This document shows, one piece after another, positions 25,077 through 33,961 of a stretch of DNA of 64,000 nt (within the stretch, counting starts at the first letter, position 1; each line of letters begins with the position of its first letter). The notes under the pieces are model-generated. The model had not been told where the DNA came from, ran no database searches, and was given only the letters and a program-made list of their open reading frames with translations. The position numbers and the translations under genes are program-made. This DNA is from an uncultured Alphaproteobacteria bacterium (GTDB taxonomy: Bacteria > Pseudomonadota > Alphaproteobacteria > HIMB59 > GCA-002718135): positions 21,171 to 85,170 of the forward strand of contig CABXWB010000008.1 in NCBI GenBank assembly GCA_902515745.1, read 5' to 3'.

Positions 25077-26116
25077 ATTTCATCCTGTGGTAATTTATAA
25101 TTTACTTTTTCTCTCCATGTATCAAGAGCTTGAAGATTTCCTAATGTATCTTCCCAAGTCATTGCTGGATGAGGTGGTTGTGTTTTTTCCTTTGCGATGC
25201 ACTGGCTTGTAAGTTCTCCTTCAAAGAAAAATAAATGTTCTGGCCCCTTAACATCAGTTACTTCTTTATTACCATTTTTATTAATAATGATCTTTGCGTG
25301 ATAAGGACCTCCTTGTCTTCCTGGCATCCATGGATCGGGTAATTCGATCATACCTTCAGAGCCTTTAATAACAGCATTATTTTTCATGCTTTCCCTAATT
25401 GCAGTTGAAACTTTTGCTTTAATTCCATTTTTAAATTCTAAATTAGCATGAGCAACTTCATCAACACCTGTTTCCCCTATTCTTGCCTCAGCATCTATAA
25501 ATTTAGGTTCTAAAAATTTTTCACCAGTTGCAACGCCTGCAATTAACCTAGAAAAGGAAATAGGATATAAGCCAACATCAAGTATACCACCACCTGCAAG
25601 ACTTTTATTAAACAGTCTGTGTTCAGGAATTGTTTTACCCATATCAAAACCAAAAGAAGCTTCAATAGATGTTATATCCCCTATTGTTTTATTTTTAATT
25701 ACTTCTAATAGTTTTGGAATTTGAGGGTGGCAACGATACATAAAGCCTTCCATATAAAAAACTCCAGCTTCTTTTACTGCCTCTATTATTTTTTTACCTT
25801 CTTTTAAATTAACAGCGCCTGGTTTTTCACAAAGAACATGCTTTCCTTTACCTGCAGCTTTGATTGTCCATTCAGCATGCAAAGTATGTGGTGTGGAAAT
25901 ATAAATAGCGTCTATGTGTTCTGAATTTATAATATCATCATAATTATCAAATCTAAAATCAGGATGAATATCATATTTATCACCAAAGGTTTTTCGACGG
26001 TCTGCATTTTTACTTGCTATACTTACGAGTTGACCCGAATAAGAATCTTTTAATCCATCTGCAAAATTATTAGCTATATTGCCTGGTCCAATTATTCCCC
26101 ATTTAATTTTTTCCAT
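25073..26116 (-). CDS. Gfo/Idh/MocA-family oxidoreductase
   Basis: GIIGPGNIANNFADGL, HVLCEKPGAVN, GGGILDVGLYPI. Confidence 0.92.
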   Translation of the reverse strand: MEKIKWGIIGPGNIANNFADGLKDSYSGQLVSIASKNADRRKTFGDKYDIHPDFRFDNYDDIINSEHIDAIYISTPHTLHAEWTIKAAGKGKHVLCEKPGAVNLKEGKKIIEAVKEAGVFYMEGFMYRCHPQIPKLLEVIKNKTIGDITSIEASFGFDMGKTIPEHRLFNKSLAGGGILDVGLYPISFSRLIAGVATGEKFLEPKFIDAEARIGETGVDEVAHANLEFKNGIKAKVSTAIRESMKNNAVIKGSEGMIELPDPWMPGRQGGPYHAKIIINKNGNKEVTDVKGPEHLFFFEGELTSQCIAKEKTQPPHPAMTWEDTLGNLQALDTWREKVNYKLPQDEI

Positions 26117-26118
26117 AA

Positions 26119-27945
26119 CTAACCCTTTACTGCACCAGCCGATAATCCAGCAATGTAATATTTTTGAACAAAAGAAAATAAAATAATTATTGGTATTGTT
26201 GTTACCGCTGCAAAAGTCATTGCAAGAGCGTATTGAGGTTCTTGTCCAACTTGAAGAGCAAATACTTCAGTCAGCCCTAAGGGGATTGTATAATTTTGAT
26301 CATCTCTTAATATTATAAGTGGCCATAAAAAACTATTCCATGAATTGATATATTGGATAATTGCTAAGGTTGCTATACCTGGCCAAACTAAAGGAACAAC
26401 AATCTGCCAAAAAATCCTAAACTCACCTGCTCCGTCAGCTCTAGCAGCTTGAATTAGTTCATCTGGTACTGCAATAATATATTGTCTCATTAAAAAAATA
26501 CCGATTGCTGGTGCAATAAAAGGAACAACTAGACCTGGCAAAGAATCATTCATTCCCATTCTTCCAACTAAGACATATAATGGTATCATTACTATTGGAA
26601 AAGGTATCATAGCAGTAGCAACCATTGTTATAAAAAGATTCTTTTTTCCTTTAAAATTATATTTTGCAAATCCATAGCCGGCTAGCGTACATAAAAAAAC
26701 TGAAGCAACAGTAACAGCGATTGCGACTATTGCAGAGTTAATCATCCATGCATCTACTGGCCATTTATCAAACAAAAGAGGAATATTTTCCCATTTAGGA
26801 TCACTCGACCAAATTACTGGTGGCCAAGCCATTATTTCGTATGTTGATTTTAGTGATGAGGAAATCATAAATAAATAAGGTATTAAACAAATTATCCCAA
26901 GAGTTCCTACAACTAAATTTAGCATAAACTTGCTAAAAAAAGGTGAAATAGGTTTTATATTTTTATCTGCAGAATGCGCAGGGAAAATGTTTGCAATAAA
27001 ATCAATGATTGGTCCTAGCATTCTCTCTAAAATACTTTTTTTTGCATCTTGATCTAAATTTGAAGCAAAAGATCTAAATTGGAATAAAGAAATAAATAAT
27101 ATACAAACAAACATAAAAACACCTATTGAAGAGCCAAAGCCTAATCTTAGCTGCATAAAACCTCTTTCTAAAATATAAACAACCATAGGTTTTGCATGAG
27201 TTGGCACATCATTTCCACTATACATTACAAAAACATCTTCAAAAATTTGGAAAGAATTTATTGAAAGAAGTATACACACAAAAAGAGTTACTGGAGCTAA
27301 CTGAGGTAATGTAACATACCAAAACTGATGCCATCCGGTAGCACCATCTATTCTAGATGCTTCATATAAAGTTTTATCTATAAATTGTAATCCAGCTAAG
27401 AAATAAATACATGTGAAACCTGTTTGTCTCCAGACAATAAGCATAATTACTGACCATTTTGAAGTAGCAGAAGACTCCACCCAATTGATTGGATCAATAC
27501 CTATAAAACTGATGGCATAATTTAATAGTCCAAAATCACTATTTAATATCATTTTAAAAGATAGAGCAGCAGCAACAAGAGATGTTACAATTGGTGAGAA
27601 AAAAATTAATCGCCAAACGGGTTTTAATTTTAAATAATTTGAATTCAAAGCAAGTGCCAGTAAAAGTGCAAGAGGAACAACAATAAGAACACTTGTTACT
27701 GTATAAAAAATTGTATTCTGAAAGATTTCCCAAAAAGCTTTATCTTTGAAGAACAAATATTCATAATTTCCCCAACCTCTAAATTTAGGTGCTTTAACTC
27801 CTTTCCATTTATAAAAAGCTAAAATAAATGAAGCTATAGTCGGCAATAGAAAAAAAATTGACCAAATAATATAAAACGGAGAAATGAAGATATATGGAGC
27901 AATTTTTTCTTGTTTAAATATTTTGCTCTTAATTATTGATGTCAT
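26119..27945 (-). CDS. Fused carbohydrate ABC transporter permease (MalF-like + MalG-like domains in one polypeptide)
   Basis: Two permease halves, each with an EAA loop: EASRIDGATGWHQFWYVTLPQLAP and QAARADGAGEFRIFWQIVVPLVWPG; likely start at 27945 (MTSIIKSK). Confidence 0.92.
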   Translation of the reverse strand: MTSIIKSKIFKQEKIAPYIFISPFYIIWSIFFLLPTIASFILAFYKWKGVKAPKFRGWGNYEYLFFKDKAFWEIFQNTIFYTVTSVLIVVPLALLLALALNSNYLKLKPVWRLIFFSPIVTSLVAAALSFKMILNSDFGLLNYAISFIGIDPINWVESSATSKWSVIMLIVWRQTGFTCIYFLAGLQFIDKTLYEASRIDGATGWHQFWYVTLPQLAPVTLFVCILLSINSFQIFEDVFVMYSGNDVPTHAKPMVVYILERGFMQLRLGFGSSIGVFMFVCILFISLFQFRSFASNLDQDAKKSILERMLGPIIDFIANIFPAHSADKNIKPISPFFSKFMLNLVVGTLGIICLIPYLFMISSSLKSTYEIMAWPPVIWSSDPKWENIPLLFDKWPVDAWMINSAIVAIAVTVASVFLCTLAGYGFAKYNFKGKKNLFITMVATAMIPFPIVMIPLYVLVGRMGMNDSLPGLVVPFIAPAIGIFLMRQYIIAVPDELIQAARADGAGEFRIFWQIVVPLVWPGIATLAIIQYINSWNSFLWPLIILRDDQNYTIPLGLTEVFALQVGQEPQYALAMTFAAVTTIPIIILFSFVQKYYIAGLSAGAVKG

Positions 27946-27965
27946 TTTTATAAATTTTTTAGTGT

Positions 27966-27989
27966 AAAGCAGGGTTGACACCCTGCTTT
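27966..27989 (-). terminator. Intergenic stem-loop between SBP and fused permease genes (10-bp perfect stem)
   Basis: AAAGCAGGGT TGAC ACCCTGCTTT. Confidence 0.75.
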
Positions 27990-28003
27990 TTAAAATTTAG
28001 TTA

Positions 28004-29257
28004 TTATAAGAAATCAAGCTCATCTTGAACAGTTGTAATAAACCTTTCATGGGCTTCTTCAGCAGTGATTTCACCATTTGCAAGTAACGTAGTAAGATCT
28101 CTTGAAACAGTATCAATAATTGCTCTACCGACATGCTGATAGTCGTCAGCACTTGAATCAGCAACGGAAATAAATGGTTCAGCAAATTTTTGACCACCGT
28201 AAAAATCAAATGTTTTACCTGCTATTCGCTCATCTTCAAGAGCTGCTAATAAAGTAGGCATTCCTCCAAAGAAGTCGTATTTTGCAATCTGACCTTCGTA
28301 AGAAAAATATGCAAGTTCAAGTAGTTTCTTAGCCACATCTATACCTTCAGAGGATTTATGAATGGCAAATCCAGTACCACCCCAGTGAAAAGTCTTGAAC
28401 CCTTCATCACCCCAAGTTGGTAAAGGAGCAACTCTCCATTCACCACTTTGTGTTTCACCAACTGTTGGTTGTAAACAACAATTGTTGTACCAATCTGGAG
28501 CCATTGTTCCTACAGTTTGTTTTGAATTATAAAGAACTCCTGGAGTTTGTCCCCAGTAATCAGTTGTATAGTTTATAACACCAGACGCAAAAGCTTCTTC
28601 TTGATATTTTAGAATGTCCATGAAAAGATCTTCATCCATTTCAAATTCACCATCTTCATTAAAGAATTTACCACCAGCTTGTTGATACATACCAATGAAA
28701 CGTAATTCAGAAAGGACCATTGAAATACCATCTTTAGCTAAAATTTTTCCGGTTTCCATAAATTCTTCCCACGTTTTGGGAACTGACTTACCATAACTTT
28801 CAAGGATACTTGGGTTATAGTAATAAACCATATAACAACCTTCACTCTCGATACCATAAATTTCACCATTAGTGTGAGTCCAAGCAGCTACTTTACCAGG
28901 ATTCCACTGAGACATATCTCCATACATATCAGTTAGTGGTACAAAGTTATCAGATATAATATCATCGGCCATAAATAAACCGAAACCACTTATCTCTATT
29001 CCTAATAGATCAGTATGCTCTGAGCCTGACGCTATGGCAGTTAAACTATTTGTTGCCATGTCAGGAGTAACCTGAAAGTCAAAAGTTATGTTATCATCTG
29101 GAAATGCAGCCTGCACTTCTTCTAAATAAGTATTGAAATAATCAACGTAGAGTTGGTTATGAGTCCACATTGATAAAGTTACATCTCTAGCATTAGAAGC
29201 CGATGAAAAACCAACTAAAACTGCAAGAGATAAAATTAAGGATTTAATTAATTTCAT
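28004..29257 (-). CDS. Carbohydrate ABC transporter substrate-binding protein (SBP family 1)
   Basis: Signal peptide (LILSLAVLVGFSSASNA), LSMWTHNQLYVDYFNTYLEEVQAAFP; upstream of permease. Confidence 0.9.
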   Translation of the reverse strand: MKLIKSLILSLAVLVGFSSASNARDVTLSMWTHNQLYVDYFNTYLEEVQAAFPDDNITFDFQVTPDMATNSLTAIASGSEHTDLLGIEISGFGLFMADDIISDNFVPLTDMYGDMSQWNPGKVAAWTHTNGEIYGIESEGCYMVYYYNPSILESYGKSVPKTWEEFMETGKILAKDGISMVLSELRFIGMYQQAGGKFFNEDGEFEMDEDLFMDILKYQEEAFASGVINYTTDYWGQTPGVLYNSKQTVGTMAPDWYNNCCLQPTVGETQSGEWRVAPLPTWGDEGFKTFHWGGTGFAIHKSSEGIDVAKKLLELAYFSYEGQIAKYDFFGGMPTLLAALEDERIAGKTFDFYGGQKFAEPFISVADSSADDYQHVGRAIIDTVSRDLTTLLANGEITAEEAHERFITTVQDELDFL

Positions 29258-29349
29258 CTTTTCCTCCCTTTAATATATCTTATAGAAGTTATATTGATCA
29301 AAAAATCAAGCGAAAAAAAGGTTATTTAAAAATTAAATATTATTATTTT

Positions 29350-30177
29350 TTAATTATTTGGTGAGAGAACTTGCTCGTGGGGCATTACTATTTTTTTTTG
29401 AAATTCAGTAAGATTTGATAGTAATTTTTTTGAAGGTCTATATGGGTGTCTGAAAAAACCCCAAGAAGGTCCATATCTGTAAACAACAATTCTTCTTTCT
29501 CCCTTATTTGTTCTTTTTGCAGACCCATGACAGAGTGAATCAACGAATAATAGTCCATCACCAGCTTTTAAATAAATTTCTTTTGAAGCAGTCATATTAT
29601 CAGCAGATGTAACTTTACCTTTTTTCATAGAATGTTTTTCAAATTCGGGATGACGTATATTTGATTTATGAGATGAAGGTATAATTACAGTACCACCATC
29701 ACCAGGACCAATATCTTTTAACGCTAATAGTATATTTACTTGACCACAATGAAACTTTCCTTCTTGAAATCTATAATGATTTCTTTGAAGAGCTTCGTGA
29801 TGGCCAGAGTGAATTCCAATAGCTTCCCCCGGTCCTCTTATATTAGCAAAATTTTCATCTATAAATAATGGACCATGATGTTGATCAAAAGTATCTTTGC
29901 CACCAACAAAATGAAGCATGTGATTAATCCAAGATGGATGATCAATTAATTTTTCGAATGGCTTACCTGCTTCGTAAATTTGCTGAAGATTAAGACCTTC
30001 TTTCCCACCATAGTTGTGACCATGAACATGTCCTGCCCATTCATTATTTTTTATATTTTTTAATTTATCTAAAATATTGTTAAGATTTTTTAATTCACTT
30101 TTATTTAAAGCATTTTCAATTACTAAGTATCCATTTAGATCAAATAGATATTCATCAAGCTTAGAAACTTTTTTCAC
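29350..30177 (-). CDS. Phytanoyl-CoA dioxygenase (PhyH) family Fe(II)/2OG oxygenase
   Basis: LDEYLFDLNGYLVIENAL, IHSGHHEALQRNHYRFQEGKFHCGQVNILLALKDIGPGDGGTVIIPSSHKS, GDGLLFVDSLCHGS. Confidence 0.88.
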   Translation of the reverse strand: MKKVSKLDEYLFDLNGYLVIENALNKSELKNLNNILDKLKNIKNNEWAGHVHGHNYGGKEGLNLQQIYEAGKPFEKLIDHPSWINHMLHFVGGKDTFDQHHGPLFIDENFANIRGPGEAIGIHSGHHEALQRNHYRFQEGKFHCGQVNILLALKDIGPGDGGTVIIPSSHKSNIRHPEFEKHSMKKGKVTSADNMTASKEIYLKAGDGLLFVDSLCHGSAKRTNKGERRIVVYRYGPSWGFFRHPYRPSKKLLSNLTEFQKKIVMPHEQVLSPNN

Positions 30178-30222
30178 AATTATATTTTGAAGTAAAAATT
30201 TATTCTTTTCAAGAATAAAAGT

Positions 30223-31287
30223 CTAATTTATGACTGCTTTAAACTCGCCAGATTTGTATTTTTTTGACATTTCGCCTAAAGAAATTGAGTTTATTGATGA
30301 AGCATTTCCTGCAGTTCCAAATTCTTGAAGTCTGCTTTTTACAACTTCTTTCATAGCGTCTTTTGAAAGTAATAAATATTTACGAGGATCAAATTGTGAT
30401 GGATTTTCATGAAAATATTTTCTCACTGCAGCTGTAGCTGCTAATCGTAAATCTGTATCAACATTAACTTTTCTAACACCATGTTTTATTCCTTCTTGAA
30501 TTTCAGAAACAGGCACACCATAAGTTTCTTTTATTTTTCCACCGTATTCATTAATAGTTTTTATTAAGTCTTGTGGCACTGATGATGATCCATGCATAAC
30601 CAAATGTGTATTTGGAAGTCTTGAATGTATTTCTTTAATTCTATTGATCGCTAAAATATCACCTGTAGGTGGTCTAGAAAATTTATATGCTCCATGACTT
30701 GTTCCTATAGCAATTGCTAGAGCATCAACATTTGTTGCTTTAACAAAGTCTGAAGCTTCATTTGGATCCGTTAACAATTGATCATGATCAAGTTTACCTT
30801 CTGCTCCAACACCATCTTCTTTTTCACCAGTCCCAGTTTCTAAAGAGCCTAAACATCCAATTTCACCTTCTACAGAAACTCCCAATGCATGTGCCATATC
30901 AGTAGTTTCTTTAGTAACTCTAACATTATAATCAAAATCTGAAGGTGTTTTTTGATCATCCAATAAAGAACCATCCATCATCACAGAAGTAAAACCAAGA
31001 TCGATACAATTTTTACAATCTGATGGAGAACCACCATGATCTTGATGTAAAACAGTTGGTATGTCTGAAAACTCGTCCATTGCTGCTTCAACTAATTTTT
31101 TAACAAAAATTGGTCCAGCATATCTTCTAGCAGCGCCAGATGCTTGCAGAATTACAGGACTATTTAATTCTTTAGCCCCTTCCATTATTGCTCTGATTGC
31201 TTCTAAGTTATTTACATTAAAAGCTGGTACGCCATAATCATTTTCAGCAGCATGATCTAAGAGTTGTCGAAGCGAAATTAATGACAT
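30223..31287 (-). CDS. fba: Class II fructose-bisphosphate aldolase
   Basis: [59 protein letters not shown]. Confidence 0.93.
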   Translation of the reverse strand: MSLISLRQLLDHAAENDYGVPAFNVNNLEAIRAIMEGAKELNSPVILQASGAARRYAGPIFVKKLVEAAMDEFSDIPTVLHQDHGGSPSDCKNCIDLGFTSVMMDGSLLDDQKTPSDFDYNVRVTKETTDMAHALGVSVEGEIGCLGSLETGTGEKEDGVGAEGKLDHDQLLTDPNEASDFVKATNVDALAIAIGTSHGAYKFSRPPTGDILAINRIKEIHSRLPNTHLVMHGSSSVPQDLIKTINEYGGKIKETYGVPVSEIQEGIKHGVRKVNVDTDLRLAATAAVRKYFHENPSQFDPRKYLLLSKDAMKEVVKSRLQEFGTAGNASSINSISLGEMSKKYKSGEFKAVIN

Positions 31288-31331
31288 AAGTGAACCCTAT
31301 TAAACATAATAATAATTTATTCAACTAAACA

Positions 31332-32450
31332 GTGAAAGAAATTTTAAAATATTCTTGTCTAATTTTTTTATATGCTTTGTCACATAGTTATTTAGCAACA
31401 TGTTTTGCAATTGATTTAAAAATAAAAGGTTATGAAGAGCGTTACATAGGTCTATCATTATCATTCTGGGGTATTGGAGTTATTTTAGGAGCATTATTAC
31501 ATAATTTAATAAGAAGAAAATTAAATTTGATTTCAACAATTTTGTATGGCTCATTAATTCAATTTACATTCTCATTAATTTTTTTATTTGATCAGAATAC
31601 TTTCCTTGTAGCTTTAATGCAATTTGTTATGGGTATAACAAGTGCAATTAATTCATTAACGCTTGAATCACACATCAGCTCTAAATTTAAAAAGACATCT
31701 GGTTTCTATATATCATTATTTTGGTCATCTGCTGGATTAGGAGCAATTACTGGAAGTCTATTTATAGCAATTAATGGTATAAATCATTTAACCTATTATA
31801 TAGCTGTTTTATTTTTTATTATGCATTTTATTCCAATTTATTTATTTCGTTTATCTATTAGTAAGATTGCCGTTGAAAACCTGAGTCTTAGATTATCTAA
31901 AAACGTTTTAAGTAAAATTAAATATTTACTTTTTTGTGTAATATTATTTGGTGCATGTGATGCTGGATTCAGTTCTTTATTTCCATCTTACTTATTAGAG
32001 CAAAATTATAGTGATAAGCAAATTGGAAGCATTAATTTTTTAGCAGGAGCAATAGCATTATTTTTTTACCCATTTATGGGTAAGCTAGTTGACAATTACA
32101 ATAAAACTATAATTTTTAATTTATTTTGCTTCATAAACTTAATTAACTTAGTACTACTTTATTCGATTAGTGATTTTTATATCTATGTACTTTGTGTTGC
32201 TTTTTACTATTATACAATTGGGACAGTTTTTTTAATTACATTTAATATTGTTGGAAAAAAACTTGAAGGAGGAGTTATAGTTTTTGGAATAGCAGGTCAC
32301 TATATAAGTGAGAATATCGGGAGTTTTCTTGGACCTAATCTTATTGGAAATATTATTAATATAAATATAAATTATTTCTTTTTAGTTTTTTTTGTTATCT
32401 ATATTTTAATTATTGGATTATTTAATTTTAATAATTTTAAAAGACTATAA
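31332..32450 (+). CDS. MFS transporter
   Basis: 372 aa, ~12 TM; divergent from fba; GTG start. Confidence 0.8.
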   Translation: MKEILKYSCLIFLYALSHSYLATCFAIDLKIKGYEERYIGLSLSFWGIGVILGALLHNLIRRKLNLISTILYGSLIQFTFSLIFLFDQNTFLVALMQFVMGITSAINSLTLESHISSKFKKTSGFYISLFWSSAGLGAITGSLFIAINGINHLTYYIAVLFFIMHFIPIYLFRLSISKIAVENLSLRLSKNVLSKIKYLLFCVILFGACDAGFSSLFPSYLLEQNYSDKQIGSINFLAGAIALFFYPFMGKLVDNYNKTIIFNLFCFINLINLVLLYSISDFYIYVLCVAFYYYTIGTVFLITFNIVGKKLEGGVIVFGIAGHYISENIGSFLGPNLIGNIINININYFFLVFFVIYILIIGLFNFNNFKRL

Positions 32451-32457
32451 AAAAACT

Positions 32458-33624
32458 ATGGAAAAAAATTTAAGTATAGCTCTCGTAGGTTTAGGTTTTG
32501 GAGCTGATTTTATTCCGATCTATATTAATCATCCATTAGTTAGAAAATTAACAATTTTTGATTCAAATATTCAAGTTTTAGAAGAGGTAGGAAATCGATT
32601 TGAACTGGCAAATAAAGCTAGAAGCTTTGAAGAAATACTTGATGATAAAAGTATTGATGCCGTACATTTAGTAACGCCAATACCTCTACATGCAAAACAA
32701 ACAATTGATGTCTTTGAATCTGGTAAACATTGTGCTTGTACTGTTCCAATGGCGACAAGTATTAAAGATCTATTAAAAATATTAAAAGCCCAAAAAAAAA
32801 GTAATAAAGTTTATATGGGAATGGAAACTGCAGTTTACACACGTCATTTCATATACGTACAAGAAATGTTAAAAAAAGACAAAATTGGTAGAATTCAATT
32901 GCTTCGAGGGGCGCATTATCAAGATATGGAAAAATGGCCTTCTTATTGGATGGGATTACCACCTATGCATTATGCTACGCACGCAATTTCTCCTGTTCTT
33001 GCTTTAGCCAATACATATGCAAAATCTGTTCACTGTTTTGGTTCAGGAGTTATGCGTAAAGAACTAATAAATCAATACAATAATCCTTACCCAGTTGAAA
33101 CTGCAATTTTTGAATTAGAATATGAGACACCTCTTGCAGCTGAAGTAACGCGAAGTTTATTTCATACAGCAAGAGATTATACTGAAAGTTTTAATATATA
33201 CGGAGAAAAAGGAACGTTTGAATGGCAGCAACTTGAAAACGATAATCCTGTAGTATTTGAAATGAACCCAGATGATAAATCTTCACATATTGCAAGCATG
33301 GGTAGAGGTAATAAAATTACTTTTGAGCATATCAATGTACCAGATCGCCAGGATTTGTTACCTAAAGAAATAGCTCGTTTTACTAAAGAAGAAATATTTA
33401 ATAAAGATAAAGAACATCTTAGTTTCATTCAAGGTGGTGGTCATCATGGATCTCATCCACATCTCGTTAATGAATTTATTTTAAGTATTCATGAGAATCG
33501 GCAACCATGGCCAAATGGATCTATTACTGCTAATTGGGTAGCAGCAGGAATTTGTGCACATGAATCCGCAATGGATGGTGGTCGCAAAATATTAATTCCA
33601 AATTTTCAAAAAGATTTTGAATAA
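32458..33624 (+). CDS. Gfo/Idh/MocA-family oxidoreductase
   Basis: LSIALVGLGFGADFIPIY, HLVTPIPLHAKQTIDVFESGKHCACTVPMATS; start at ATG 32458. Confidence 0.85.
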   Translation: MEKNLSIALVGLGFGADFIPIYINHPLVRKLTIFDSNIQVLEEVGNRFELANKARSFEEILDDKSIDAVHLVTPIPLHAKQTIDVFESGKHCACTVPMATSIKDLLKILKAQKKSNKVYMGMETAVYTRHFIYVQEMLKKDKIGRIQLLRGAHYQDMEKWPSYWMGLPPMHYATHAISPVLALANTYAKSVHCFGSGVMRKELINQYNNPYPVETAIFELEYETPLAAEVTRSLFHTARDYTESFNIYGEKGTFEWQQLENDNPVVFEMNPDDKSSHIASMGRGNKITFEHINVPDRQDLLPKEIARFTKEEIFNKDKEHLSFIQGGGHHGSHPHLVNEFILSIHENRQPWPNGSITANWVAAGICAHESAMDGGRKILIPNFQKDFE

Positions 33625-33635
33625 AATACTTTAAA

Positions 33636-33712
33636 TGGTGGGCCCTCAGGGACTTGAACCCCGGACCACCCCGTTATGAGCGGGGCGCTCTAACCAACTG
33701 AGCTAAGAGCCC
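33636..33712 (-). tRNA. tRNA-Ile(CAT) (lysidine-type isoleucine tRNA)
   Basis: Minus: GGGCTCTTAGCTCAGTTGGTTAGAGCGCCCCGCTCATAACGGGGTGGTCCGGGGTTCAAGTCCCTGAGGGCCCACCA; anticodon loop CTCATAA; encoded CCA. Confidence 0.93.
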
Positions 33713-33760
33713 TTATTTTTTACCTTATAGATTATTATAAATATTTTAATAATAGTTATT

Positions 33761-33961
33761 TTAGGAAATAAACATTTTTTTAACTGCATTGTAAAAATCT
33801 TCAGTTACAGTAAAATAAAAGCTATTTTCCTCATGTAATGAATTATTTCCATGACCATTTTCAGTATGAAAATCTGTAAGGTGCTTAAAAAAATTATTTA
33901 TATCTGGGATTTTATATTTTCTTCCATCATCACTTGTTACAAAATAGTTTTTACTATTCAC
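33761..33961 (-). CDS. Small hypothetical protein (66 aa), coupled to the upstream ABC ATPase gene
   Basis: GTG start overlaps the ATPase stop codon (GTGAATAG); MNSKNYFVTSDDGRKYKIPDINNFFKHLTDFH...; not antisense to another gene. Confidence 0.6.
   Translation of the reverse strand: MNSKNYFVTSDDGRKYKIPDINNFFKHLTDFHTENGHGNNSLHEENSFYFTVTEDFYNAVKKMFIS

Noticed and set aside
27997-28209. 70-aa minus-strand ORF
   Set aside because: Alternative frame within the SBP gene at 28004-29257.
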